DNA of 32,212 bases from Bacteroidota bacterium (GCA_023428695.1 JAEYWY010000016.1:1-32212); one strand, 5' to 3'; counted from the first letter of the stretch, positions 8,524-16,532 are shown. Program-made: numbers and translations. The notes: a model not told the origin generated them from the sequence alone.

Positions 8524-9330
8524 TTACTTTTTGTTAAATCCGCGAAGTTTGATTTCGGTCAGCCTGCGTTTTGTGTCTCTGGGGAAATCGCCGTTCATCA
8601 TCCAGTCGTAATAGGCAGGTTCCTGGCGGAACACCTGGAGCACCGGCTTGTTCTTGTGCTTGCCGAAATTGAAAATCTCTTCGCCCTTTTCGTTGCGCAC
8701 AATACGACCCGCGAGGTCGACCATGTCAAGCGTGCTGATCTTTGCGAGGGAATCCATATCGTTTCGGATTTCACCGATTTTCCTGTCGGATGAATCGATA
8801 ACGTCCTGGCCGTCGTAACGCTCAACCTGTGCGAGCAATACATCAAGGGTTGCTTCGGCGTCGGCTTCGGCAGAATGAGAGTCGTTTAATTCTTTGTCGA
8901 GGTAAAATTTGTACGCCGCCTTCAGCGTACGCTTCTCCATCAGATGAAATATCTTCTGGGCGTCGATGATCTTCTTGCGGGTGTAGTCGAATTCGATATC
9001 GCACCGGAGGAACTCCTCCACGAGGATAGGTATATCCAGTTTCATTACCGCGAATCCCCCGAGGTCGGCGCCTTCCAGAAAACGCGCGTATTCCTTTGCC
9101 ACTTCTTTAAATGCAGGCTTGTCCTTCACATCCTCATCGCGAAGTCCGTGAAACAACGTGGACTGAGGTGGGATGGGAATCGTCGGGTTCAATACATCAC
9201 TTTTGCGCTCAACCTGACCGTTGGTGTGCAGTTTGATGATCGCGATTTCCAGAATCCTGTCCTGCGTAACACTGGTGCCAGTGGTCTCAATGTCGAGAAT
9301 GCAAAGCGGATTTTTCAGGTTGAGTTTCAT
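8524..9330 (-). CDS. DnaQ-like DEDDh 3'-5' exonuclease with ExoX-like C-terminal domain
   Basis: This 268-residue protein has the RNase T/DnaQ exonuclease fold. Exo I is CILDIETTG (Asp13, Glu15), Exo II is GGFAVMKLDIPIL (Asp99), and Exo III is HSAEADAEATLDV (His152, Asp157). All four catalytic acidic residues plus the DEDDh histidine are therefore present. The C-terminal ~60 residues (FNFGKHKNKPVLQVF ... YYDWMMNGDFP) match the small domain found after exonucleases such as ExoX. It could serve as a proofreading subunit or a stand-alone nuclease; the family is broad in Bacteroidota. It lies 23 bases after mpl on the same strand and is probably co-transcribed. Confidence 0.92.
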   Translation of the reverse strand: MKLNLKNPLCILDIETTGTSVTQDRILEIAIIKLHTNGQVERKSDVLNPTIPIPPQSTLFHGLRDEDVKDKPAFKEVAKEYARFLEGADLGGFAVMKLDIPILVEEFLRCDIEFDYTRKKIIDAQKIFHLMEKRTLKAAYKFYLDKELNDSHSAEADAEATLDVLLAQVERYDGQDVIDSSDRKIGEIRNDMDSLAKISTLDMVDLAGRIVRNEKGEEIFNFGKHKNKPVLQVFRQEPAYYDWMMNGDFPRDTKRRLTEIKLRGFNKK

Positions 9331-9353
9331 GAAAGGAGGATTGTCGGCTCGGG

Positions 9354-10727
9354 TTAGTCAGCAAGTTTTTCGGCCAACGCCGGCAGATCGATTCCGCCAA
9401 AGTTCCCGCTGCTCATCATTAAAAGATTCTTGTTTTTCCAGGTTTGACCAAGGAGAAATTCTTCGAGTTTTGCCTTGTCCTGAAAGACAATCACGTCCTG
9501 CGATGCGAATGCCGCCTTGATATCGCTTTCAGTGAAAACGTCGAGGTTGCGTCCCTTCATTTTCTCAGGATTGAAATATACGACCGGGGTCTGCGCGGCC
9601 TTGAGACTGTCTTTGTACTGGGGAATGAATTTCTTGTTTAAACTGCTGTATGTGTGAAGTTCCAGACACGCCACCAATTCCCTGCCCGGAAAAATTTCTT
9701 TTACCGCTTTCACAGTGGCGCGAACTTTTGACGGTGCATGAGCAAAATCTTTATACACGTCGCACGAGTTGCTGCTCCTGATCTTTTCAAGTCTGCCTGA
9801 TGCGCCCTCAAATGAGCTTATCGCTTCAAAAAATTGGTCGTTGGTGATTCCGATTTTCTTCAACACTTCGCGCGCACCACTTAGGTTTTGAAAGTTATGA
9901 CTTCCAAAAACTTTCACAGGAACACGTTCCTTTCCGTGCGTGAGGAAGAAGTGGCCGTTCGTATCTGAGGTATGCGGAAAACTCTTGTAGGAGATGCTCT
10001 GAACGTCGGTACGTTCTTTCTTGCCGATCATCAGCGCCATGGCGTCGTTTTCGCAATAGATCAGTATGCCGCCCTTTGGAGTCTGATCGGCAAAGAGATC
10101 GAACTGTTTCACGTAATCTTCTTCGGAAGGAAACACGTTGGCGTGATCCCAGGCCACACCGCTTATTAATCCGATATGATGTCGGTACCGGAGAAACTTT
10201 GGAGTCGGATCAAGTGCCGATGAAAGATACTCGTCACCTTCGATAATGATAACCGGGGCATCGGAAAGTCTGACGGTTTGTTCCAGTCCCTTTACCCGCG
10301 CACCGATGACGTAGTCAAACTTTCTTTTGAAGTGGTTGAGTACGTGAACGATTACTGCAGTGATGGTTGTTTTGCCGTGGCTGCCGGCGATCACTACACG
10401 TTGCTTATTAATCGAATTATTGTAAATGAAATCGGGGAACGACTGGATCGTCAGACCCAGTTCTTTGGCTTTCAGGAGTTCGGGATTGTCCGGCTTCGCG
10501 TGCATCCCGAGGATTACGACGCCGGTATCGGCCGTAATTTTGTCCGGAAACCATCCCAATTCTTTCGGAAGCAAGCCATGATCCGCAAGTACTGACCGGG
10601 AGGGCTCATAAATCTCATCATCAGATCCTGTTACTTCATATCCTGTCTTCTTCAGGGCGATGGCGAGGTTGTGCATTACGCTTCCCCCAATGGCAATAAA
10701 ATGGATCTTTCGCTTTGTCTGCTGCAT
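9354..10727 (-). CDS. mpl: Mur ligase of the Mpl type (UDP-N-acetylmuramate:L-Ala-gamma-D-Glu-meso-DAP ligase)
   Basis: This 457-residue protein has normal Mpl length. The N-terminal domain begins KIHFIAIGGSVMHNLAIAL, where MurC proper has the GxGGxGM-type loop. The ATP loop is GSHGKTT at residues 115-121. Further Mur-ligase motifs are IIEGDEYLSSALD, ISGVAWDHANVFPS and YKDFAHAPSKVRA. Asp-Glu-Tyr after EG and the Asp-Phe-Ala-His-Ala-Pro segment are characteristic of Mpl rather than MurC. The enzyme attaches recycled murein tripeptide to UDP-MurNAc in the cytoplasm. A TTG-N21-TAATTTAG promoter candidate lies just upstream. The exonuclease gene follows after 23 bases. Confidence 0.9.
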   Translation of the reverse strand: MQQTKRKIHFIAIGGSVMHNLAIALKKTGYEVTGSDDEIYEPSRSVLADHGLLPKELGWFPDKITADTGVVILGMHAKPDNPELLKAKELGLTIQSFPDFIYNNSINKQRVVIAGSHGKTTITAVIVHVLNHFKRKFDYVIGARVKGLEQTVRLSDAPVIIIEGDEYLSSALDPTPKFLRYRHHIGLISGVAWDHANVFPSEEDYVKQFDLFADQTPKGGILIYCENDAMALMIGKKERTDVQSISYKSFPHTSDTNGHFFLTHGKERVPVKVFGSHNFQNLSGAREVLKKIGITNDQFFEAISSFEGASGRLEKIRSSNSCDVYKDFAHAPSKVRATVKAVKEIFPGRELVACLELHTYSSLNKKFIPQYKDSLKAAQTPVVYFNPEKMKGRNLDVFTESDIKAAFASQDVIVFQDKAKLEEFLLGQTWKNKNLLMMSSGNFGGIDLPALAEKLAD

Positions 10728-10749
10728 TCCGCTAGTCTGTATCTCCGCG

Positions 10750-10781
10750 CTAAATTAAGGGAAAAAACTTCGAAGGGCCAA
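10750..10781 (-). promoter_or_regulatory. Candidate promoter of mpl
   Basis: On the minus strand TTG (10779-10781), a 21-base spacer and TAATTTAG (10750-10757) resemble the Bacteroidota TTG / TAnnTTTG promoter with one mismatch in the -7 box. The -7 box ends 22 bases before the mpl start codon. Confidence 0.4.
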
Positions 10782-10794
10782 GCTACACACCCAG

Positions 10795-10965
10795 GGCTCG
10801 GATGGGACTGAGTCCGTTCCGCAGTGGACCCGTCCGGTCTGCAACGCTCCGTCTTTGTTGCACCTCTGTCCGGACTGCATGTCCACGAACCGGACACACC
10901 CGAACCCGTGCGACTTGAACTGGAAGTAGTCGGGTTAAGTTGCGTGGTTATCAGACCTCTATCTC
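10795..10965. ncRNA. Candidate structured non-coding RNA, family not identified
   Basis: Within a 444-base gap, this GC-rich stretch holds a nested helix: GTGGAC (10824-10829) with GTCCAC (10881-10886), GTCCGG (10832-10837) with CCGGAC (10870-10875), and TGCAAC (10840-10845) with GTTGCA (10857-10862). Together these form an 18-pair interrupted hairpin. A second stem pairs ACCCGA (10898-10903) with TCGGGT (10930-10935), with CGACTT/AAGTTG (10911-10916/10937-10942) as a competing option. Outer segments GGACTGA and TCAGACC pair with one mismatch. Size and shape fit a ~170-base RNA such as a 6S-like RNA, but no diagnostic sequence of 6S, RNase P, SRP RNA or tmRNA was recognised. The main helix is neutral as to strand; the competing stem has G-U pairs only if transcribed forward. 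No clear terminator was seen. The rest of the gap holds the mpl promoter and inverted repeats before dnaB. Confidence 0.5.
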
Positions 10966-11052
10966 TGAAGTTGCGCTTCCGGAAAAGGGCATGAAAAAAA
11001 AATTCATTTTGTCGAAAGTTGACAAGTAGTGTCACAGCCTTTCCCGTTTATT

Positions 11053-11090
11053 TTGTTCACAATTTTTTGTGGTTAACTTGTTTATAAGTT
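11053..11090. repeat. Inverted repeats and near-DnaA-box sequences upstream of dnaB
   Basis: CACAA (11058-11062) and TTGTG (11067-11071) form a perfect inverted repeat around TTTT, and AACTT/AAGTT (11075-11079/11086-11090) form another. TTGTTCACA (11053-11061) and, on the minus strand, TTAACCACA (11068-11076) each differ by one base from the DnaA-box consensus TTATNCACA. A role in controlling dnaB is only a possibility. Confidence 0.3.
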
Positions 11091-11171
11091 GTGGAGAGCC
11101 AAATGCGTTATATATCATATTGATTGTACGTTTGTCGCCCTAACAATCGAAACACGTACAACAACCACTGT

Positions 11172-12701
11172 ATGGAGCAAGGAAGATCAACGTCACTGAG
11201 GTTAAGTAGCAAGTCAACCAAGTTCATTCCCAGGGATGTAACGGAGAGTCTTGGCAAGCTGCCGCCTCAGGCGCTTGATCTCGAGGAAGTTGTACTCGGC
11301 GCGTTAATGCTTGAGAAGAATGCGCTGAACGCAGTCGTTGAATTCCTCAAACCGGAGCACTTTTATCTCGAAACGCACAAGGAAATCTACACGGCGATCG
11401 TGGACCTCTTCAAGGCCACCGAACCTGTGGATATGCGTACCGTGGTGAATCAGCTTCGCAAATCAGGAAAGCTCGAACTTGTCGGCGGCGCTTACTACGT
11501 GGCGGAACTCACATCCAAGGTAAGTTCGGCGGCGAACATCGAGTATCACGCAAGGGTCATCATGGAAATGGCGATCAAGCGCGAACTTATCCAGGTAGCG
11601 TCCCAGATTCAAAGCGATGCCTACGAGGATACCACCGACGTGTTCGAACTTCTGGACAAAACCGAACAGTCAATCTTTCAGATATCCGACAGCAACCTTC
11701 GCAAGAACTACGACAATATGCGAAACCTGATGGCGCGGGCCATTCAGGAACTTCAAATACTGAAGGAACACAAGGATGGTCTCACCGGAGTACCAAGCGG
11801 ATTCACTGAACTCGATCGCATGACATCCGGGTGGCAGAAATCAGACCTTGTTATTATCGCGGCGCGCCCCGGTATGGGTAAGACGGCGTTCGTCGTGTCC
11901 GCGTTACGCAATGCTGCGGTCGACTTCAAGATACCGGTTGCCATCTTCTCCCTGGAAATGGCTTCTATCCAATTGGTGAACAGGATGATATCCGCGGAAG
12001 CGGAACTCGAAAGTGAGAAGATCAAAAAAGGAAACCTTGCCGAACACGAGTGGGCCCAGCTGGTTCATAAAACGTCACGGCTTTCCTCTGCTCCGATTTT
12101 TATTGACGATACACCGGCGCTGTCGATACTGGAATTGCGGGCCAAGTGTCGGAGGCTCAAGGCGGAACACGGTATTCAAATCATCGTTATCGACTACCTG
12201 CAGTTGATGCGTGGCGAACAGGGCGGTAACCGCGAGCAGGAAATTGCGTCGATCTCCCGTTCGCTGAAAGGTATCGCCAAGGAACTTAACGTCCCGGTGC
12301 TTGCGCTGTCACAGTTAAGTCGTAGCGTTGAAACCCGCGGTGGCGACAAGAAGCCACAGCTTTCCGACCTTCGTGAATCCGGTTCCATTGAACAGGATGC
12401 CGACATCGTTATGTTTCTCTACCGTCCCGAGTATTATAAGATCACTGTCGATGAGGAAGGTCTGCCAACGCAGGGTGTGGGCGAAGTTATTCTCGCGAAG
12501 CACCGGAACGGTTCGACCGGAAACGTCAAGCTGAAGTTCATCGGCAAATACACGAAGTTCGCCGACCTCGATTCGCCTGCAGGGTATGATAATCCTTTCT
12601 CGGGTATGATCACACGCGAGAGCAGGCTTAATGCATTCAATGACGACAATACACCGCCGCCGCCGCCAACATCCCGCGATGACGACGACGCGCCATTTTA
12701 A
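11172..12701 (+). CDS. dnaB: Replicative DNA helicase DnaB
   Basis: This 509-residue protein matches DnaB along its length. The N-terminal domain covers LPPQALDLEEVVLGALMLEKNALNAV to about residue 150. The RecA-like ATPase domain has Walker A ARPGMGKTAF, Walker B IIVIDYLQLM, and the late motifs SQLSRSVETRGGDKKPQLSD, LRESGSIEQDADIVMF and AKHRNGSTG (arginine-finger region). It forms a hexamer that unwinds DNA at the replication fork. The frame is open 16 codons further upstream, but MEQGRSTSLRLSSK at 11172 is the better start. The tail is a Pro run followed by acidic residues ending DDDDAPF, common in Bacteroidota DnaB. The upstream gap holds the RNA candidate and the inverted repeats. No intein is present. 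Confidence 0.96.
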   Translation: MEQGRSTSLRLSSKSTKFIPRDVTESLGKLPPQALDLEEVVLGALMLEKNALNAVVEFLKPEHFYLETHKEIYTAIVDLFKATEPVDMRTVVNQLRKSGKLELVGGAYYVAELTSKVSSAANIEYHARVIMEMAIKRELIQVASQIQSDAYEDTTDVFELLDKTEQSIFQISDSNLRKNYDNMRNLMARAIQELQILKEHKDGLTGVPSGFTELDRMTSGWQKSDLVIIAARPGMGKTAFVVSALRNAAVDFKIPVAIFSLEMASIQLVNRMISAEAELESEKIKKGNLAEHEWAQLVHKTSRLSSAPIFIDDTPALSILELRAKCRRLKAEHGIQIIVIDYLQLMRGEQGGNREQEIASISRSLKGIAKELNVPVLALSQLSRSVETRGGDKKPQLSDLRESGSIEQDADIVMFLYRPEYYKITVDEEGLPTQGVGEVILAKHRNGSTGNVKLKFIGKYTKFADLDSPAGYDNPFSGMITRESRLNAFNDDNTPPPPPTSRDDDDAPF

Positions 12702-12785
12702 GACGTAATAGGTCCCTCGTTGTGCTGTTCGTCGACTCAGGGTTTCAGTTGATACCCTAAGATTGTAGTTTGCGTGATTACAGCT

Positions 12786-13577
12786 ATGCGTCGCTTCCTT
12801 TTTATTATGTTTTCCCTGTGCTGGCTTGTCAGATGTTCCTCCGACAACAGCGAGCCCGAAGAACCATGTGCCAACAGCACGCTGCAAATACATCTCGATG
12901 AAGTAGTCGATGCTTCAGGATGCGGCGTAAGCGATGGAGCAATTCGTTTCAGCGCATCAAAGGGTGAGCAACCGTATACATTCTATCTGAATGATTCCGA
13001 ACAAAATTCAGGGGACTACTCCGGGCTTGCTTCCGGTATATACAGCCTTCGTGTAGAGGATGCACGCGGATGTTCTGCAGCGATCGGTAACGTTACCCTT
13101 CAGGCTGCGGGTCTCGCCTTCGAAGCCGTAATCACTCCGGATACAGATTGCACAGGTGGTAATGGCTCCTTTGAGTTAGCAATCCTTGAAGGAAATGCTC
13201 CATTCGAATTCGCGATCGACGGTGAACCTTTTCAGGAAAACAATACGTTCGGGTCACTTGCTGCAGGCAGTTATGAAATTCGCTTGCAGGATGCGGAAGG
13301 ATGTGAGAGCAATCTGCGCGTAACGGTTCCAAAGGGCGACACTGGTACGAGTTGGAAAGACACCATACAACCTATGATTTCAACTCACTGCGCGTTGTCC
13401 GGATGCCACAACGGTTTGGCTCGACCCGACCTTCGCAATTACGACAAGGCGAAGTTTTATGCAAGCCAGATGAAGGTGCTTACTGGAAACGGAAGTATGC
13501 CCTTCACCGGATCGTTGACGAAACAACAAATCGCATTGATAGCGTGCTGGGTTGATGAAGGCGCGAAGGACAATTGA
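12786..13577 (+). CDS. Lipoprotein with SprB-like repeats and a CxxxxCH c-type cytochrome domain
   Basis: This 263-residue protein starts at the ATG at 12786; a GTG at 12774 is also in frame but adds only four residues. The signal FIMFSLCWLVRC is followed by Ser-Ser, fitting a lipobox. Two repeats of ~70 residues follow, with matching phrases EQPYTFYLND ... LASGIYSLRVEDARGCSA and NAPFEFAIDG ... LAAGSYEIRLQDAEGCES, resembling the SprB repeat of gliding adhesins. The C-terminal ~80 residues begin DTIQPMISTHCALSGCHN, where Cys-x4-Cys-His replaces the usual CxxCH, and contain GSMPFTGSLTKQQIALIACW with a likely axial methionine. This fits a membrane-anchored mono-heme domain in the periplasm or on the surface. 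Heme attachment is inferred, not proven. It converges on the TPR gene with a 3-base gap. Confidence 0.8.
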   Translation: MRRFLFIMFSLCWLVRCSSDNSEPEEPCANSTLQIHLDEVVDASGCGVSDGAIRFSASKGEQPYTFYLNDSEQNSGDYSGLASGIYSLRVEDARGCSAAIGNVTLQAAGLAFEAVITPDTDCTGGNGSFELAILEGNAPFEFAIDGEPFQENNTFGSLAAGSYEIRLQDAEGCESNLRVTVPKGDTGTSWKDTIQPMISTHCALSGCHNGLARPDLRNYDKAKFYASQMKVLTGNGSMPFTGSLTKQQIALIACWVDEGAKDN

Positions 13578-13580
13578 ACG

Positions 13581-13892
13581 TTAATCGAATTCAACTTCGG
13601 CAAGCGCATTCTTCAATTCACGGAGCGTCTTGTATTCACCCGCTTTTTCCGCCTTTTCTATTCCCTTTGTGAATACCCTTTTTGCCGCTTCCGTGTTTCC
13701 AAGTTGGTGTTTCAACTTGCCGAGGTGGTAATAGGTGGGGAGATAGTCTTCGTGCTCGTGCATGAGCAATAGCAGAAACTTCACCGCCTTGTCGATGTCC
13801 GTCTTCGTGTACTCCATCGCGACGGCGTAGATGTTAAATGGATCATTAGGATCCTCTTGCAGATGCTTAAGCAAAATTTCAAGACGTGACAA
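13581..13892 (-). CDS. Small TPR-repeat protein
   Basis: This 103-residue protein is mostly helical. It contains tetratricopeptide-like units: DPFNIYAVAMEYTKTDIDKAVKFLLLLMHE, DYLPTYYHLGKLKHQLGNTEAAKRVFTKGIE and a partial third ending LRELKNALAEVEFD. The YHLGKLKHQLGNTEAA segment is the clearest match to the TPR consensus. There is no signal peptide, so it is probably cytoplasmic. TPR proteins act as scaffolds; its partner is unknown. It stands alone on the minus strand, 211 bases from the divergent etfB gene. Confidence 0.85.
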   Translation of the reverse strand: MSRLEILLKHLQEDPNDPFNIYAVAMEYTKTDIDKAVKFLLLLMHEHEDYLPTYYHLGKLKHQLGNTEAAKRVFTKGIEKAEKAGEYKTLRELKNALAEVEFD

Positions 13893-14020
13893 CTGCGGTG
13901 ATATTTTGTTTGGGTCAATGTTACGAATATAACAGCTAACTAATACGGTGGTAATCTATCGAAAAAGGATTATGGTCATTTAAGGAAGCGGCATTTTTTG
14001 ACAAAAAACCGAATTTGAGA

Positions 14021-14058
14021 CCAAATTTGGCATTTCGAGCATCGTTTTTATATCTTGA
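14021..14058 (+). promoter_or_regulatory. Candidate etfBA promoter overlapping a 10-base palindrome
   Basis: TTTG (14026-14029), a 21-base spacer and TATCTTGA (14051-14058) resemble a Bacteroidota promoter, though the -7 box is imperfect. The -33 element lies inside CCAAATTTGG (14021-14030), a perfect palindrome that could be an operator. The box ends 45 bases before the etfB start. Confidence 0.35.
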
Positions 14059-14103
14059 GCCGTGTTTTAGACGCTACTCGCCAACTTATTGATTCAGAGG
14101 TAA

Positions 14104-14844
14104 ATGAAGATTCTAGTCTGTATTAGTCACGTCCCGGATACCACATCCAAAATCAGCTTTAAGGAGAATAATACGAAGTTCGATACTACAGGGGTTCAAT
14201 TCATCATTGGACCCTATGACGACTACTCGCTTGCACGCGCGGTTGAGCTGAAGGAAGCGAACTCCGGAACGACGGTAACGGTCCTCAACGTCGGTCTTGC
14301 CGACACTGAACCTACAATTCGCAAGGCACTTGCAATTGGCGCTGATGATGCGGTTCGCGTTAATGCCGAACCCGTTGATTCCGTTTTTGTAGCTACGCAG
14401 ATTGCCGCATATGCAAAGAACGAACAGTTCGATCTTATTCTGATGGGACGCGAATCCATCGACTACAACAGCGGTGTTGTTCATAGTCTGGTAGGAGAGA
14501 TGCTTGGGATTCCGTCGGTATCACCTGTGATGAAACTTGACCTGCAGGGAACGAAGGCGAGCATTGCCCGCGAGATCGAAGGCGGAAAGGAATACGCTGA
14601 AGTCAACCTTCCGTTTGTAGCAGGTTGCCAGGAACCTATCGCCGAATGGAAGATTCCGAATATGCGGGGAATTATGTCAGCGCGGACAAAACCATTAAAA
14701 GTTGTTGAACCAGTCTCAGTCGATAGCGGCATCAAGCTGCAGAAGTTTGAACTGCCACCACCGAAGGGTGCGGTAAAGATGATCCCCGCCGACAATGTCG
14801 CCGAACTTGTTAACCTGCTCAGGAACGAGGCGAAAGTTTTATAA
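14104..14844 (+). CDS. etfB: Electron transfer flavoprotein, beta subunit
   Basis: This 246-residue protein is of normal EtfB length. It begins MKILVCISHVPDTTSKI and carries FIIGPYDDYSLARAVELKE, the GADDAVRV segment, LILMGRESIDYNSGVV and MGI-type core regions ending RGIMSARTKPL. The last of these is the recognition/linker area that contacts dehydrogenases. EtfB pairs with EtfA, binds AMP, and passes electrons from acyl-CoA and other dehydrogenases to the quinone pool. etfA starts 25 bases downstream, so they form an operon. No acyl-CoA dehydrogenase or ETF:quinone oxidoreductase gene is adjacent. Confidence 0.96.
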   Translation: MKILVCISHVPDTTSKISFKENNTKFDTTGVQFIIGPYDDYSLARAVELKEANSGTTVTVLNVGLADTEPTIRKALAIGADDAVRVNAEPVDSVFVATQIAAYAKNEQFDLILMGRESIDYNSGVVHSLVGEMLGIPSVSPVMKLDLQGTKASIAREIEGGKEYAEVNLPFVAGCQEPIAEWKIPNMRGIMSARTKPLKVVEPVSVDSGIKLQKFELPPPKGAVKMIPADNVAELVNLLRNEAKVL

Positions 14845-14869
14845 TTTTTCGATTTGAACACACCACAAT

Positions 14870-15826
14870 ATGTCAATACTGGTATTTGTAGAAAGTGACG
14901 AAGGCAAAGTAAGGAAGACTTCGCTTGAAGCGGTTGCGTATGCGAAAGCAATGGGCGGAGAATCGGTTACGGCAATTGCTCTCGGTTTTGTTGATCAGGC
15001 GGAACTCGCTGCACTGGGAAAATTTGGCGCCTCGAAGGTGCTCCATGCTGCCGATGAAAAACTGAATCAGGGTAATATCCTTGCTTACTCAAAGGTTCTG
15101 GCAAAGGCTATGAGCGATGAAAGTGCGAGTACGCTTGTGCTCGCAGGATCTTCATTGGGGACACCGGTTGCAGCACGCGTGGCCGCAAGCATTGATGCGA
15201 GCCTGGCGACCAACGTGGTCGACCTTCCTCAAACGTCAGGTGGCTTCGCAGTGCGGCGGAGTATCTATACAGGCAAAGCGTTTATGTGGGTTGAACTCAC
15301 GAAAACAAAAAAGGTTATCGCAATTCGCAAGAACGCGGCCGATGTTGTCGAGTCGGGTTCGCCAGTCGAAGTTATGCCTTACAACGCGTCAGTAGCGGAT
15401 GCCGACTTCGCGGTAAAAATCATATCATCCGAAAAAGCAACAGGCGATGTATTGTTACCTGAAGCAAACATTGTAGTGTCAGGCGGACGGGGAATGAAGG
15501 GACCGGAACATTGGGGTATCCTGGAAGACCTTGCAAAGGCTCTTGGAGCTGCGACAGGTTGCAGTAAACCTGTTTCAGACATGGGTTGGCGACCACATCA
15601 TGAACACGTCGGCCAAACCGGTGTGAAAGTAGCTCCCCAACTTTATATTGCCGTGGGCATATCAGGTGCGATCCAACATCTTGCCGGCGTCAATTCCAGC
15701 AAATACATCGTCGTGATCAACAAAGACCCTGAAGCACCGTTTTTTAAGGCTGCCGACTATGGGATTGTAGGCGACGCCTTTGAAGTTGTTCCCAGGCTTA
15801 CTGAAGCGGTCAAGGCGGCAAAATAA
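14870..15826 (+). CDS. etfA: Electron transfer flavoprotein, alpha subunit
   Basis: This 318-residue protein matches EtfA. The N-terminal alpha/beta domain starts SILVFVESDEGKVRKTSLEA. The C-terminal FAD-binding domain is complete: VVSGGRGMKGPEHWG, LGAATGCSKPVSDMGW, HEHVGQTGVKVAPQLYIAVGISGAIQHLAG, and INKDPEAPFFKAADYGIVGD. These are the classic FAD-contacting stretches. It forms a heterodimer with EtfB and carries electrons from fatty-acid or amino-acid oxidation. It follows etfB by 25 bases and precedes the DUF151 gene by 77 bases. Confidence 0.97.
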   Translation: MSILVFVESDEGKVRKTSLEAVAYAKAMGGESVTAIALGFVDQAELAALGKFGASKVLHAADEKLNQGNILAYSKVLAKAMSDESASTLVLAGSSLGTPVAARVAASIDASLATNVVDLPQTSGGFAVRRSIYTGKAFMWVELTKTKKVIAIRKNAADVVESGSPVEVMPYNASVADADFAVKIISSEKATGDVLLPEANIVVSGGRGMKGPEHWGILEDLAKALGAATGCSKPVSDMGWRPHHEHVGQTGVKVAPQLYIAVGISGAIQHLAGVNSSKYIVVINKDPEAPFFKAADYGIVGDAFEVVPRLTEAVKAAK

Positions 15827-15903
15827 TTTTATAGATCAGGTCTCAGCATAGTTCGATTTAACGTAAGTTGTATTTGTATTGGAACTAGCATTCAGGTCAA
15901 AAG

Positions 15904-16506
15904 GTGAAAAAGATTAAATTAGAAATACTAGGTCTTTCCTCCAGTCAGTCGCAAACCGGTTCATTTGCATTGGTGCTGGGGGAAACCGAAGGAAACAGGA
16001 GGCTGCCAATCATAATCGGGATGTTCGAAGCCCAGGCAATCGCCATCGAAATCGAAAAAATTGTTCCCAACCGGCCGATGACCCATGATCTTTTCAAATC
16101 ATTTGCGAACAACTTTCATTTTACCGTTGAGGAAATCATTATTTCTGATTTGAAAGAAGGTGTTTTCTTTGGGAAAATCGTTTGCTCCGACGGTCTGAAA
16201 AAAACCGAAATCGATGCCCGGCCCTCAGATGCAATAGCCATCGGGCTTCGCTTCGATTCTCCGATTTATACCTACGAGAATATCCTCGCCGAAGCCGGCA
16301 TTGTGCTCACTGACGAAACGGAGGAAGAAAAGCCGGAACCCAAGGTTGAGAAAGCCAAGGTCAAGAAAGAAACTACGTCTTCCCGCAAGGACGATTTCAA
16401 GAATTACTCGGTTGACCGACTCAATGAAATGTTGAAAGACGCAATTGAGAAGGAGGACTATGAAAGGGCGGCCAAAATCCGAGATGAGCTGAGCAAACGC
16501 AACTGA
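15904..16506 (+). CDS. Bifunctional nuclease family (DUF151) protein with UVR motif
   Basis: This 200-residue protein uses a GTG start (GTG AAA AAG ATT). Residues ~1-135 are the DUF151 domain, with LALVLGETEGNRRLPIIIG-like text (here SFALVLGETEGNRRLPIIIG), THDLFKSFANNF, and DARPSDAIAIGLRFDSPIY. A charged linker follows. Residues ~168-198 (YSVDRLNEMLKDAIEKEDYE then RAAKIRDELSK) form a UvrB/UvrC-type motif. Some plant and archaeal relatives show RNase/DNase activity; the bacterial role is not settled. The UVR helix suggests a protein-protein contact, as in UvrB-UvrC. A strong terminator follows 26 bases after the stop. Confidence 0.93.
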   Translation: MKKIKLEILGLSSSQSQTGSFALVLGETEGNRRLPIIIGMFEAQAIAIEIEKIVPNRPMTHDLFKSFANNFHFTVEEIIISDLKEGVFFGKIVCSDGLKKTEIDARPSDAIAIGLRFDSPIYTYENILAEAGIVLTDETEEEKPEPKVEKAKVKKETTSSRKDDFKNYSVDRLNEMLKDAIEKEDYERAAKIRDELSKRN

Positions 16507-16532
16507 TTACGGCGTTTGTGATGATGATATTG

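Noticed and set aside
10760..10780. CTTCGAAG plus a T run (minus strand) as a terminator of the RNA candidate
   Set aside because: The stem is only a short self-complementary octamer and the T run falls in the spacer of the better-supported mpl promoter.
10795..10965. Assignment of the structured region to RNase P, SRP RNA or tmRNA
   Set aside because: The GAGGAAAGTCC box of RNase P, the GGAAG-type SRP loop and tmRNA ends were not found on either strand.
10676..11035. 119-residue minus-strand frame in the mpl-dnaB gap as a gene
   Set aside because: It overlaps the start of mpl, has a composition unlike a protein of this genome and coincides with the strongly base-paired region.
12774..12785. 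GTG at 12774 as the start of the cytochrome lipoprotein
   Set aside because: It adds four residues ahead of a normal basic-hydrophobic signal start; the ATG at 12786 is the simpler choice.
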